Shown piece by piece: positions 17,081-26,765 of a DNA stretch of 64,000 bases. Position numbers and translations under genes: made by a program. The notes under the pieces were generated by a model. It had not been told where the DNA came from, searched no databases, and worked only from the letters and a program-made list of their open reading frames with translations. Each line of letters starts with the position of its first letter. The first letter of the stretch is position 1. Origin of the DNA: Corynebacterium accolens (lineage in GTDB: Bacteria > Actinomycetota > Actinomycetes > Mycobacteriales > Mycobacteriaceae); NCBI RefSeq assembly GCF_023520795.1, contig NZ_CP046605.1:1657438-1721437 (forward strand), written 5' to 3'.

Positions 17081-17810
17081 GATTAGCCTCCAACCAAATC
17101 ACACCGGCCTGGCGGCCGGTGGTTCCTTCGCGGCGATAAGAAAAGAAATCCGTGTCCTCAATGGTGCAGCGCGGATCCGAATCGATATTGGTAATGCCCA
17201 GGCCCATCAATTGGCGGATAAGCCCAGCGCGCACGTCGATGCCCCACGTCCCTTTCGCGGTCCTACACTTCGAGCCGGGAAGGCGCCGTTCGACATCGTT
17301 GGCCATTTCTTCTGGCACCTCGTAGTTTTTCCCGGATGCGGCGGGTCCCATGACCACCTGGATTCGCTCCGGCTGAGCGCCAAGTTTCTGCATCTCGCGC
17401 ACGGTATTGACCACGATGCCGTTGCGGGCGCCGAGCCGGCCGGCGTGGGCGGCGGCGATGACGCCGGCGGGGACATCGACAAGCAGCACGGGAGTGCAAT
17501 CGGCGACGAGGACGCCAAGGCCAAGCCGGCGTTGCGTGGTCACCACCGCATCCGTGGCTGGAACCGGTGACTCGTGCGGGCCATCGACGACGGTGACTGT
17601 ATTGGTGTGGAGCTGTTCCATCCATACGATGTTCTCGAGCCCGGTCACGCGCAAGAGGCGCTCGCGGTTGGCCGCGACGTTGGCTGGCTCGTCGCCGACG
17701 TGGCCGCCAAGATTGAAAGACTCATAGGGATATGCAGACGCCCCGCCTGCACGGCTAGTAAAAACCATGCGGACGGGGCGGCTGGTGCGATGTTCCTCGT
17801 TTACTGGCAT
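17073..17810 (-). CDS. pgeF: Peptidoglycan editing factor / purine nucleoside phosphorylase, YfiH family
   Basis: 245 aa from the ATG at 17810; a GTG two codons upstream (17816) is equally possible, and neither has a clear ribosome site. The family features are the metal-binding His/Cys set in WMEQLHTNTV, VLVADCTPVLLVD and AAAHAGRLGARNGIV. Members act as purine nucleoside phosphorylases/adenosine deaminases, and in E. coli PgeF prevents wrong amino acids in peptidoglycan. The gene lies right after ftsZ in the usual actinobacterial order. Confidence 0.9.
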   Translation of the reverse strand: MPVNEEHRTSRPVRMVFTSRAGGASAYPYESFNLGGHVGDEPANVAANRERLLRVTGLENIVWMEQLHTNTVTVVDGPHESPVPATDAVVTTQRRLGLGVLVADCTPVLLVDVPAGVIAAAHAGRLGARNGIVVNTVREMQKLGAQPERIQVVMGPAASGKNYEVPEEMANDVERRLPGSKCRTAKGTWGIDVRAGLIRQLMGLGITNIDSDPRCTIEDTDFFSYRREGTTGRQAGVIWLEANHE

Positions 17811-17834
17811 GCACACCAGCGTAGCGGTTTGCGC

Positions 17835-19184
17835 TTAACGCATGAAGGACGGCACATCGAGATCATCATCGCCATCATCATCGCGGCGCTGGCTTGGCCG
17901 GGACAGGCGGTAGTCTTCGCGGCGCTCCTCGCGGAAGCGATCGGAGTTGGTAAACAGGCCGGTGGACTCGCTGCGGCGCTCCTCGGGGCGGCGTTCTTCC
18001 ACGCGGCGGTCGTCGTACCGGCGATCGTCTACGCGGCGCTCATCAGCGCGGCGGTCCTCCACGCCACCCTGGCCGGCGCGCGGCTCATAGGAGTGGCGCG
18101 GTGCGTAGTCATCGGCAGCGGGCTGGGCAGGTGCCGGGGTGGCGGAGTTGCCGGACTCGCGGTCGCGGTTATCAAAGAGCGAGCCGGGCTTGCGCTGCTC
18201 GGGGGCGCGCTGTGCGGAAGCTGCCTGGGCGGCATTGGCCTCGGCGTCGAAACCGGTGGCGATGATGGTGATGCGGATTTCATCGCCCAAGGTGTCATCG
18301 ATGATGGTGCCGAAGATGAGGTTGACGTCTTCATCGGCGCGCTCCTCGACCATGGAGGCCGCGGAGTTAACCTCGTGCAGGCCCAGGTCGGAGCCGCCGG
18401 CGATGGACAGCAGCACGCCCTTGGCGCCTTCCATCGTGGATTCCAATAGCGGCGAATTGATGGCCTGCTCGGCGGCGGTCATGGCGCGGTTATCGCCCCG
18501 TGCGGAGCCGATGCCCATCAGGGCGGAGCCGGCGTCAGACATGACGGAGCGAACGTCAGCAAAGTCGACGTTAATCATGCCCGGGATGGTGATCAGGTTG
18601 GTAATACCCTGGACACCATTGTGCAAAACCTCATCGGCCGCGCGGAAGGCTTCCACGATGGAAAGCTCTTCCCCACCGAGCTGCATCAGGCGGTCATTTG
18701 GAATAACGATGAGGGTATCGCAGACCTCGCGCAGCTCCTCGATGCCGGCCATGGCCTGGCGGGTACGCCGCGCACCCTCGAACTTGAAGGGGCGGGTGAC
18801 AACGCCCACGGTCAGCGCACCCATCTTCTTCGCGATGGAAGCGACTACAGGTGCGGCACCCGTACCGGTGCCGCCGCCCTCGCCGGCGGTAACGAAGACC
18901 ATATCGGAGCCCTGCAGGGCGTCCTCGATTTCGGACTTGTGGTCTTCCGCGGAGGTCTTGCCCACCTCAGGGTTAGCGCCTGCGCCCAACCCGCGGGTGG
19001 CCTCGCGGCCGATGTCGAGCTTGGTATCGGCATCAGAGAAAATCAGCGCCTGGGAGTCGGTGTTGATGGCGACGAATTGGACGCCCTTTAAGCCTTCTTC
19101 GATCATGCGGTTCACGGCGTTGACGCCGCCGCCGCCGACGCCGACGACCTTGATATCCGCGAGATTGTTGTTGGAAGAGATCAT
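17835..19184 (-). CDS. ftsZ: Cell division GTPase FtsZ
   Basis: 449 aa, the tubulin homologue that forms the Z ring. The ATG at 19184 gives [20 protein letters not shown], matching other corynebacteria; an AAAGGTGAG ribosome site lies upstream, and a GTG at 19199 is less likely. The tubulin signature [13 protein letters not shown] and the T7-loop region ([13 protein letters not shown]) are intact. The variable linker (about 320-435) includes a charged stretch at 375-407 made of repeated D/E-D/E-R-R-x units. The conserved C-terminal peptide ([11 protein letters not shown]) that contacts SepF is present. A terminator-like hairpin upstream suggests ftsZ has its own promoters. Confidence 0.97.
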   Translation of the reverse strand: MISSNNNLADIKVVGVGGGGVNAVNRMIEEGLKGVQFVAINTDSQALIFSDADTKLDIGREATRGLGAGANPEVGKTSAEDHKSEIEDALQGSDMVFVTAGEGGGTGTGAAPVVASIAKKMGALTVGVVTRPFKFEGARRTRQAMAGIEELREVCDTLIVIPNDRLMQLGGEELSIVEAFRAADEVLHNGVQGITNLITIPGMINVDFADVRSVMSDAGSALMGIGSARGDNRAMTAAEQAINSPLLESTMEGAKGVLLSIAGGSDLGLHEVNSAASMVEERADEDVNLIFGTIIDDTLGDEIRITIIATGFDAEANAAQAASAQRAPEQRKPGSLFDNRDRESGNSATPAPAQPAADDYAPRHSYEPRAGQGGVEDRRADERRVDDRRYDDRRVEERRPEERRSESTGLFTNSDRFREERREDYRLSRPSQRRDDDGDDDLDVPSFMR

Positions 19185-19404
19185 GTGAGCAGGTCTCACC
19201 TTTCGCTACTTTAAGTCTGCACGTGCATTAAACGAGGATTGTATGCGCTTCACGAGCGTGAATCGCGTTCCCCTCCATCTTTAACGACACACCTGTAATT
19301 TTCATGCTCATTTTACGCGTGTCGGGACTCTCAAGTACCACTTTAGGGTTGCTGGCCTGCGGTTTTGTCCGCCACTTCCGCACCATTGACACCACCTAAA
19401 AGAG

Positions 19405-19453
19405 AAAATAAAAGACCCTGCAGCGCATACGCTTCGGGCGCGGCGCGGCAGGG
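19405..19453 (-). terminator. Terminator-like hairpin between ftsQ and ftsZ
   Basis: On the minus strand CCCTGCCGCGCC ... GCGCTGCAGGG forms a stem followed by TCTTTTATTTTC. It lies 45 nt after the ftsQ stop. The remaining 220 bp before ftsZ, including a TAAAAT near 19315, would then hold the ftsZ promoters. Confidence 0.65.
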
Positions 19454-19494
19454 AAACTTTCGGGTCTATCGAGGCCTCCACCGAGGTATCTACC

Positions 19495-20166
19495 CTATCC
19501 GCGGGTAGTGACCAATTCGGGGTTAGAAATATTCCATTCTCGGCCCTCCATCTTCAGCACGGTGGCGAAGGCGCGGGCCTTATCATCGTTATTTTTATCG
19601 CTCGCACCCCAGAAAATGCGGCGATCATCCTTGGTAGTGAACTGCAAGGAGTAGGAATCGGTGACCTCGAGGGTGGCGACTTGGTGGCGCACGTCATCAG
19701 ACAGTGCGGCAATGGCAGCCACCGCGTCTTGGGCCTCGGAGGAGCCACTGTCGATGTCCCCGGTAAGTTCTACCGCACCTTCAGGCGGCTCTGCGGAAGT
19801 AAATTCCTCGCCCTTGTCATCGATGAGGTAGGTGGTGTCGTCTCGCTTCACGAAGGCGACGGGTTTATGTTCCTGCACGGAAATGGTCAAGGTCGAGGGC
19901 AGATCGCGCGAGACCGTCACCGAATCCGCCCAGTCCAGGCTCGCAACGCCACTGGCGGCCTCGTGCGCGTCCACCCGCAAGAGGTTTTCGCCCTCGGGCA
20001 CGCCCGCGGCCTCCTGTACCTGGGCGGCATCGAGCTGGTGCACGCCCTCCACCTCAAAGTTTTTCACCTTGAAGATGGGCAGTGCCCATACCGCGGCGCC
20101 CACCACCAGCACGAGGGCGAGCAGGCCGCCGATGATGCCGAAAATGAGTTTCTTCGACACCCGCAC
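19495..20166 (-). CDS. ftsQ: Cell division protein FtsQ
   Basis: 223 aa, bitopic. A short basic N-terminus (MRVSKK) is followed by one TM (LIFGIIGGLLALVLVVGAAV), the POTRA domain (FEVEGVHQLDAAQVQEAAGV, about 37-105) and the FtsQ beta domain. The cytoplasmic part is much shorter than in E. coli. It links FtsL/FtsB-type proteins to the septal synthase. The GTG start at 20166 overlaps the murC stop (TAGTG), giving coupled translation. Confidence 0.93.
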   Translation of the reverse strand: MRVSKKLIFGIIGGLLALVLVVGAAVWALPIFKVKNFEVEGVHQLDAAQVQEAAGVPEGENLLRVDAHEAASGVASLDWADSVTVSRDLPSTLTISVQEHKPVAFVKRDDTTYLIDDKGEEFTSAEPPEGAVELTGDIDSGSSEAQDAVAAIAALSDDVRHQVATLEVTDSYSLQFTTKDDRRIFWGASDKNNDDKARAFATVLKMEGREWNISNPELVTTRG

Positions 20167-21629
20167 TAGTGGGCTCGCAATTCATCGAGGATTTCCGCGG
20201 CCACGAGGGTGATGGAACCGGCGCCAATAGTCAAGATGATATCGCCCGGCTGCGCGATGGAGACCACGTCCTTGGCTGCGGCGGAAAAGTCTGGCTCGAA
20301 GATAACCTCCATCTCTTCTGGCATCTTATTGGTGATAATGCGCGAGGTAATGCCTTCCACGGGTTGCTCGCGGGCGCCGTAGATGTCGAGTACAACGGCG
20401 GCATCGGCAAGCGCAAGCGCCTGGGCAAACTCAGCGTCGAATTCCATGGTGCGCGAGTACAGGTGAGGCTGGAAGCAGGCGATGACGCGCCCGCCATTGC
20501 CCTCGGCCGCGACCTTGGCGCGCGCGGCCCGCAGCACCGCGGCGACCTCGGTGGGATGGTGGGCATAATCGTCAAAGACGCGGACGCTGCCGCCCTGCCA
20601 ATCCACGCTGCCCCGGTATTCAAAGCGGCGGCGCACGCCGCTGAAATCCGCAAGCCCCTCCGCGATGGTGCTGGGCTCGCCACCGGATAGCACGCCGGCG
20701 ATCAGCGCCGCCATGGAGTTGAGCACCATGTGGTGGCCGGGGATCTGCAGCTGGTAGCTCACGGATTGCTCCACGCCGGGCAGGGAAAGCTGCACGGTGC
20801 ACGCCATGCCGGCGGCGGTGGTCTCCTCCGCGGTCAGCGTCGCGGCAAGCGGAACGGAGGTGGTGCGGGCCTTTTCCGCGCCGCCATAGCCGATGACGTT
20901 GATGCCGCGGCTAAGTGCCTGCTCACCTATCTCGGCGGCATGCTCGTCCTCCGCGCAGACGACGAGGTAACCGGTATCCGGGGTGACCAGGTCCGCGAAG
21001 TCCGCAAAGACCTTGAAGTAGGCGTCCGCGGAGTGGAAGTAATCGAGGTGGTCCGGCTCCGCGTTGGTGATGACGGCGATATCGGGGCTATAGCGCAAGA
21101 GCGAGGCATCGGACTCATCGGCCTCGGCAACGAAGGCCTCGCCGGTGCCGCCGTGCGCGTTGGTGCCGGCGCGGTTGAGCTGGCCGCCGATGGCAAATGA
21201 GGGATCCAGGCCCGCGTGCTGCATGGCGCTGACGGCCATCGAGGTTGTCGAGGTCTTGCCGTGCGTGCCGGCCAATAGCACCTGGGTGTGGCCCTCCATC
21301 AGTGCGGCGAGCAGATCCGAGCGGCGAATGAGCGGGATATTATTACCCCGCGCTGCGACGAGCTCCGGGTTATCCTGCGGAATCGCCGCGAAGGAGGTAA
21401 CGACGGTGGTGGGCAGCTCGCCAGAAAGCTTGAGGTTGTCCGCAGCGTGGCCGATGGCTACCTTGGCGCCCATCGAGCGCAATACCTCCACCGGGGTGGA
21501 GTCCTTCACATCGGAGCCGGTCACGACGGCGCCGCGGGCGGCGAGGATGCGGGCAAGACCCGACATGCCGGAACCACCAATGCCGATGAGGTGGACGCGG
21601 CTGAGATCGTACTGTGCGGGATCGGTCAT
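20166..21629 (-). CDS. murC: UDP-N-acetylmuramate-L-alanine ligase
   Basis: 487 aa. Adds L-Ala to UDP-MurNAc in the cytoplasm. The N-terminal Rossmann domain shows [17 protein letters not shown], the ATP loop is [14 protein letters not shown] (about residue 118), and the C-terminal domain contains [15 protein letters not shown]. Length is typical. The start has GAAGGATAAG upstream and directly follows the murG stop. It is part of the uninterrupted mur/fts run. Confidence 0.97.
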   Translation of the reverse strand: MTDPAQYDLSRVHLIGIGGSGMSGLARILAARGAVVTGSDVKDSTPVEVLRSMGAKVAIGHAADNLKLSGELPTTVVTSFAAIPQDNPELVAARGNNIPLIRRSDLLAALMEGHTQVLLAGTHGKTSTTSMAVSAMQHAGLDPSFAIGGQLNRAGTNAHGGTGEAFVAEADESDASLLRYSPDIAVITNAEPDHLDYFHSADAYFKVFADFADLVTPDTGYLVVCAEDEHAAEIGEQALSRGINVIGYGGAEKARTTSVPLAATLTAEETTAAGMACTVQLSLPGVEQSVSYQLQIPGHHMVLNSMAALIAGVLSGGEPSTIAEGLADFSGVRRRFEYRGSVDWQGGSVRVFDDYAHHPTEVAAVLRAARAKVAAEGNGGRVIACFQPHLYSRTMEFDAEFAQALALADAAVVLDIYGAREQPVEGITSRIITNKMPEEMEVIFEPDFSAAAKDVVSIAQPGDIILTIGAGSITLVAAEILDELRAH

Positions 21630-22739
21630 TTACTTATCCTTCTTTCCTGCCTGCAGTTCTGCGTCCTGCACGCGGGTGGCGATGCGGTCAGCGATGATAT
21701 TCGCCGCATCCCCCGCCTTAGACTGGGCGGCGGCCTGCGTCATGGATTTCAGGCGCTCTGGATCATCGAGGATGGCGCGGACCTCTTCGATGAGGCGATC
21801 GGCGCCCAATTCGGCATCGGCAATCTGCACCGCAGCGCCGGCTTCTACCAATTCGCGCGAGTTCAGCGCTTGCTCGCCATTGCCGTGTGGCAGCGGGACG
21901 TAGATGGCGGGAAGGCCCGCGGCAGAGACCTCTGCCACCGTCATCGCGCCCGAACGGCACACCACAAGGTCCGCCGCAGCGAGCGCACCGGCCATGTCAT
22001 CGATGTACGGCAATGCGGCGTAGTTCGGGTGCGGCTTAGGCGGATCGTTTTTCTTGCCATAGGCGTGCAGCAGCTGGAAGTCCTTGGTGAGGTCCTCTGC
22101 TGCGCCCGCCACGGCGCCATTGATGCTGGCCGCACCCTGGGAACCGCCGGTAATGAGGATGGTGGGCAACTGCGCCAAGTCCCACTTCGTGCGGGCATCC
22201 GCGGCGGTATTCCCGTCCTTATCCGCGGCAGACGCGGCCAGGCTGGGGCGCACCGGGATGCCGATGACCTCGCCCTCCATGCCCGAATTGGCGTGGGCAT
22301 TAAGGCCAATGCCGCCGAGCTTGACGCCCAGCTTATTGGCCATGCCTGCCAGGGCGTTGGTCTCGAGGACATAGAAGGGAATGCCTAAGGTCTTTGCAGC
22401 GATATAGGCCGGCCCGGAGACATAACCACCGGTACCAAAGACGACATCGGCCTCGACGTCCTTTAAGACCTTGCGCGCCTGGCGGACGGACCGCGCAAGC
22501 TTGACGGGGAGCTTGGCCAGGTTGGTGCTCACCTTGCGGGGAATCGGCACGGGGGTAATCAGGCGCAGGTCCACGCCGCGGGCGGGAATAATATCGCTTT
22601 CCAGCCCCTTTTCGGTCCCTAATGCCGTAATCCGGGCGCCGTAGCGCTCGCGCAAAGCTTCACCGACGGCAAGGGCGGGCTCAATATGTCCTGCAGTGCC
22701 GCCACCTGCAAGGACGACGGAAATTGGCGTGGAATTCAT
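21630..22739 (-). CDS. murG: Lipid II synthase MurG
   Basis: 369-aa GT28 glycosyltransferase that adds GlcNAc to lipid I on the inner membrane face. The N-terminal VVLAGGGTAGHIEPALAVG glycine-rich loop and the C-terminal UDP-GlcNAc site (RSGAMTVAEVSAAGLPAIYV, PLPHGNGEQALNSREL) are intact. The start is preceded only by a weak TTTAGG. It sits 20 bp after ftsW, and its stop abuts the murC start. Confidence 0.97.
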   Translation of the reverse strand: MNSTPISVVLAGGGTAGHIEPALAVGEALRERYGARITALGTEKGLESDIIPARGVDLRLITPVPIPRKVSTNLAKLPVKLARSVRQARKVLKDVEADVVFGTGGYVSGPAYIAAKTLGIPFYVLETNALAGMANKLGVKLGGIGLNAHANSGMEGEVIGIPVRPSLAASAADKDGNTAADARTKWDLAQLPTILITGGSQGAASINGAVAGAAEDLTKDFQLLHAYGKKNDPPKPHPNYAALPYIDDMAGALAAADLVVCRSGAMTVAEVSAAGLPAIYVPLPHGNGEQALNSRELVEAGAAVQIADAELGADRLIEEVRAILDDPERLKSMTQAAAQSKAGDAANIIADRIATRVQDAELQAGKKDK

Positions 22740-22759
22740 AGCCTAAAGGCTACCAGCGC

Positions 22760-24160
22760 CTACCGCCTCGGGCGGTGCTCGGCGCGCGGATACCTCCGCC
22801 CGCTTCCGGTCACCGGCCGGCCGTAGCGCTCGTCGCGCACCCGCGGACGGGGACCCTGCGGCTGGGAGTGACGGCCCCGCGATTTCTTCTTCGCCGCCGG
22901 CGGCTCCGGCTCGCCGATGAAAAAGAGGCGATCAAATAGCGGGCGCCCGAAGTTCTGCATGGCAGAAATCTGCATCGGCTCATGGCGGGCCACGTTGCAC
23001 AAGATGCCCATCGAGCCGATCGTAATAATCGCGGCCGTACCACCCGCGGAAATCATCGGCAGCTGAATACCGGTCACCGGCAGCAAGCCGACGACATAGG
23101 CGATATTGATAAACGCCTGGGTCACCACGCCGATGGTCAGCGTCGCAGCCAGCAGGGATTGGTATTGGTTCTGCGCGCGGGTGGCGGTGCGCAGCCCCAC
23201 GTATCCCAAAGCGGCGAAGAGGAGGATCACCAGCGCGCCGCCCCACAGGCCGAGCTCCTCGCCCACGATGGCGAAGATGAAGTCATTCTTGGCTTCTGGC
23301 AGGTAGAACCACTTGGCGCGGGATTGGCCGAGGCCAACGCCCCAGAAGCCGCCATCGGCAAGCGAGAGAAAGCCCTGGTAAGACTGGAAACCCGTGCCCT
23401 GGGTATCGGAGATATTGCCAAAGAGGGCATCGAAATAGGTGTGGAAACGGTGGGAGCGGAAGCCGCCGATGAGGAAGACGGCGACCAGGCCCAGCACACA
23501 GAGGATGCCGATGATGATGGGCACCCGCCTGTTGACGCCGGCGAAAAAGAGCGTGAAGACCACAACGAGGGCGAAGGACAAGGCCATGCCCAAGTCGCCC
23601 TGCCCCACGATGAGCAGGAACATGAGGCCCGCGATGAGCGAGTACATCATGAACGGGTCCGAGAGCTTGAGGGAATGGTGTTCCTTATCCGCGAGCACCG
23701 AGGCGCCAAACATGCCCACCGTGATGCGCGCCAGCTCGGAGGGCTGCAGGGAAATCGGGCCAATGTAGATCCACGACTGGGAGCCCACCTCCTCGCGGCC
23801 GGTACCGATGCCCGGGATAAGCACCGCGATGAGCAGCAAAATGGAAAGGGCCAATAGCCACGGGATAAATTTACGCAGCGTATGCGGGGAAACCTTCAGG
23901 CCGAGCCAAAACGCGCCCAAGCCGATGATAACCATGGCGGTTTGGCGCAGGGCCTGGTTCCACACGCCGCCATCTTCTGTCAGCGACGTGGCCATGGACG
24001 AGGAAAAGACCATGACCACGCCGATGCCAATGAGCGAGAAGATAATCAGGCGCAAAAGCAGATAATCCAGGCCGGGATGCTGGCGGGCTTGTTCGCGCAC
24101 GTCATTAATCCGCTCGCGCGTGCTCTTTGCGCGGGGGCGCTGCGGGGAGGTGGCCGTCAT
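22760..24160 (-). CDS. ftsW: SEDS peptidoglycan polymerase FtsW
   Basis: 466 aa with about 10 TM helices. SEDS markers include GQGDLGMALSFALVV, the ATLTIGVVTQAFINIAYVVG loop and the late block LPVTGIQLPMISAGGTA. With PBP3/FtsI it polymerises septal glycan. It has a long basic disordered C-terminal tail (about 405-466, rich in Arg/Pro) typical of actinobacterial FtsW. The RBS TTAGGAGAC is well placed before the ATG at 24160. Confidence 0.95.
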   Translation of the reverse strand: MTATSPQRPRAKSTRERINDVREQARQHPGLDYLLLRLIIFSLIGIGVVMVFSSSMATSLTEDGGVWNQALRQTAMVIIGLGAFWLGLKVSPHTLRKFIPWLLALSILLLIAVLIPGIGTGREEVGSQSWIYIGPISLQPSELARITVGMFGASVLADKEHHSLKLSDPFMMYSLIAGLMFLLIVGQGDLGMALSFALVVVFTLFFAGVNRRVPIIIGILCVLGLVAVFLIGGFRSHRFHTYFDALFGNISDTQGTGFQSYQGFLSLADGGFWGVGLGQSRAKWFYLPEAKNDFIFAIVGEELGLWGGALVILLFAALGYVGLRTATRAQNQYQSLLAATLTIGVVTQAFINIAYVVGLLPVTGIQLPMISAGGTAAIITIGSMGILCNVARHEPMQISAMQNFGRPLFDRLFFIGEPEPPAAKKKSRGRHSQPQGPRPRVRDERYGRPVTGSGRRYPRAEHRPRR

Positions 24161-24185
24161 GAAGTCTCCTAATTATGAAAAAGGT

Positions 24186-25583
24186 CTAATGCGCGCGGGC
24201 GATATCCCGCGCCGCCGCGGCGAAAAGGTCGCCACGTTGGGCCATTCCGGTGTACATATCCAACGATGCCGCAGCCGGCGCCAAGAGGACGGTATCGCCA
24301 GCCTCGGCGTGTTGCTCGGCGGCGCCCACGGCAGCATTCATTGCCGCCTGCGGATCGGTATCCTCGATGAGCTCAACCGGGGTTTGCGGGGCGCGGCGGG
24401 CCAGGGCTTCGGCGATGATGCTCTTGTCGATGCCCACCAGCACCGCCGCCTTCAACCGCGCGGCGTGGGTAGCGATGAGCTCATCTACATCCGCGCCCTT
24501 GAGCTGGCCGCCGGCGACCCAGACCACCGAATTGAAGCCTTCTAGGGCGGCATCGGCCGCATGCGGGTTGGTGGCCTTGGAGTTATCGATATAGGCCACC
24601 CCGCCGTGCTCGTGCACCACTGCGCCGCGGTGACCGGCCACCGCGTAAGCTGCTAGGCCTTCCTGGATGGCGGCGGGGCTAGCGCCTGCCAAGCGGGCCA
24701 CGCTCGCGGCCGCCGCCGCGTCGAGGACACCCGCAAGGCCCGCCGGCTCGATGCCCTCGGCGGAGGCGAGATCTATGGCGTCCTCGCCGTCTAGCCTGGA
24801 GACCAAGCGCCCGGCGCTCACCCCTACCTCACCAGTGGCCGGCTCGCCGGCTGTAAAGCCGTATACGCCGTCGATTCCAGCGGCATAGCGGCCCGCCGCG
24901 GCATCGTCTTTGCCCACCACGGCGCGGGTGCCGCGCAGGGCCTTGGCTTTGGCGCTCGCATAGGCATCAAAGGAACCGTGCCAATCTAGGTGGTCTTCGG
25001 CCACGTTGAGCAGCACGCCGACATCTGGGCGAAGCTCGTTGGACCAGTGCAATTGGAAGGACGAAAGCTCGGCGCACAGGATGTCGACCCGCGGGGAGGC
25101 GGTCAGGGCATCAAAAAGCGAGACGCCAATATTGCCCACGGCTTGCGCGCGCAGCCCGCTGCGAGCGGTATCGGCCTGCATGATTTTGGTCAGCATTCCC
25201 GTGGTGGTGGTCTTGCCGTTCGTGCCGGTGACAACCAGCCAAGTGCGAGGTGGGCCGAAGACCTCGGCGCGGTCGAGGCGGTAGGCCAGCTCGACATCGC
25301 CGATGACCTCCACGCCGGCGGCCTGGAAGGAATCTAAGAGGGCGGAATCGGGCCGCCATCCCGGCGAGGTCACCACCAGGTCATACTCACCCGGTGCTGG
25401 GGCGTCGGTCGATACCGTAGCCACGCCAAACTCTTCCGCCAGGGCCGCTAGGGCAGCGGCATTGGAATCGGCGACGGTGGTATCCACGCCGAGGCGCGCG
25501 AGCATCGCCACGCACCCGCGGCCAGAGACGCCGGCTCCTGCGACGAGGACGCGCCCGCGCAGAAAAGGTGGTAGCTCAGCCAT
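24186..25583 (-). CDS. murD: UDP-N-acetylmuramoylalanine-D-glutamate ligase
   Basis: 465 aa. Adds D-Glu to UDP-MurNAc-L-Ala. The N-terminal domain begins GRVLVAGAGVSGRGCVAML, the ATP loop is VTGTNGKTTTTGML (about residue 118), and the C-terminal domain has YIDNSKATNPHAADAAL. The ribosome site TTGAGG is 8-13 nt before the ATG. It is followed by ftsW after 25 bp. Confidence 0.97.
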   Translation of the reverse strand: MAELPPFLRGRVLVAGAGVSGRGCVAMLARLGVDTTVADSNAAALAALAEEFGVATVSTDAPAPGEYDLVVTSPGWRPDSALLDSFQAAGVEVIGDVELAYRLDRAEVFGPPRTWLVVTGTNGKTTTTGMLTKIMQADTARSGLRAQAVGNIGVSLFDALTASPRVDILCAELSSFQLHWSNELRPDVGVLLNVAEDHLDWHGSFDAYASAKAKALRGTRAVVGKDDAAAGRYAAGIDGVYGFTAGEPATGEVGVSAGRLVSRLDGEDAIDLASAEGIEPAGLAGVLDAAAAASVARLAGASPAAIQEGLAAYAVAGHRGAVVHEHGGVAYIDNSKATNPHAADAALEGFNSVVWVAGGQLKGADVDELIATHAARLKAAVLVGIDKSIIAEALARRAPQTPVELIEDTDPQAAMNAAVGAAEQHAEAGDTVLLAPAAASLDMYTGMAQRGDLFAAAARDIARAH

Positions 25584-25622
25584 GATGAGTGCCTCAATCC
25601 TTAAGTATCTAGTGCCAAAACT

Positions 25623-26735
25623 TTATTGCAGGTTTCCAAAGCTGACTGCAGAGAGCCAATCGCCGTAGAAGATGCAGATGCCCGCCATCGCGGCCATCGC
25701 GCTTAATAGCCAGAAACGCGTGACAACCGCAGTCTCTGCCCAGCCACCATTTTCAAAGTGATGGTGGATGGGCGCCATGCGGAAAAAGCGCTTGCCTGTC
25801 GTACGGAAGACCACGATCTGGATGACCACGGAGACCGTCTCGATGACGAAGATGGCGCCGATGATGATCATCAGCAGCTCGGTGCGGGTGGTCACAGAAA
25901 GGCCGGCGACGAGGCCGCCGAGCGCGAGCGAACCGGTATCGCCCATGAAGATTTTCGCCGGTGCGGCATTCCACCACAGGAAGCCGAGGCAACCGCCTAG
26001 GCCCGCGGCCGCGAGAACCGCGAGGTCAAGAGGATCGCGGACCTCGTAGCAGCCGGCGGCCGGGGAAATCGAGCACGAGTTGCGGAACTGCCAGAAGCTA
26101 ATCAGCGTATAGGCACCCATCACCATGGCAGTGGTACCGGCGGCGAGGCCGTCCAGCCCATCGGTCAGGTTGACCGCATTCGACCACGCGGCGATGAGCA
26201 GGTACAAAAAGACCAAGAAAATGATGGTGCCAATAACGGCGCCGCCGACGGCGATATCGAAGGTATCGAAGTCGCGGACGAAGGACAGGTTGGTCGAGGC
26301 AGGGGTTAGCCCATTGGCATCCGGGAATTGTAGGGCGAGGATGCCGAAGATGAGCGCGATGGCCAGCTGGCCTACCAGCTTGGCGGTTTTATTGAGGCCG
26401 AGGTTGCGCTTTTTGAACAGCTTGATGAAGTCATCGGCAAAACCCAGGCCGCCGAGTCCCATGGTCAAGAAGTAGACCAATAACCCCGAGGGGCTAAATC
26501 CACCGTTGCCGGTTGCGCGGGCATAGATTCCCACGATGAGGTAGGCCACCGTGATGGCCAGCAAGATCGCCAGACCGCCCATCGTCGGGGTGCCCCGCTT
26601 GCGCAGGTGGAGCTGCGGGCCGTCTTCGCGGATTTCTTGGCCTTTTCCGACGCCAGAAAAATACCGAACCAAAACTGGGGTGGTAAAAATCGCGACGAGG
26701 AAACTAACGACGCCCGCGATAATGATCTGAGTCAT
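25623..26735 (-). CDS. mraY: Phospho-N-acetylmuramoyl-pentapeptide transferase
   Basis: 370-aa polytopic enzyme (about 10 TM) that transfers phospho-MurNAc-pentapeptide to decaprenyl/undecaprenyl phosphate, giving lipid I. Family markers are [36 protein letters not shown] (the DDxxK site), [17 protein letters not shown] and the late [15 protein letters not shown]. The start has an AAGGAG a little far upstream (about 14 nt). Confidence 0.97.
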   Translation of the reverse strand: MTQIIIAGVVSFLVAIFTTPVLVRYFSGVGKGQEIREDGPQLHLRKRGTPTMGGLAILLAITVAYLIVGIYARATGNGGFSPSGLLVYFLTMGLGGLGFADDFIKLFKKRNLGLNKTAKLVGQLAIALIFGILALQFPDANGLTPASTNLSFVRDFDTFDIAVGGAVIGTIIFLVFLYLLIAAWSNAVNLTDGLDGLAAGTTAMVMGAYTLISFWQFRNSCSISPAAGCYEVRDPLDLAVLAAAGLGGCLGFLWWNAAPAKIFMGDTGSLALGGLVAGLSVTTRTELLMIIIGAIFVIETVSVVIQIVVFRTTGKRFFRMAPIHHHFENGGWAETAVVTRFWLLSAMAAMAGICIFYGDWLSAVSFGNLQ

Positions 26736-26765
26736 TGCTAGAGATCTTTCTCCTTGAGATAGGGA

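Noticed and set aside
18139-19188. 349-codon plus-strand frame opposite ftsZ
   Set aside because: Antisense shadow of ftsZ with Ser/Arg/Ala/Pro bias.
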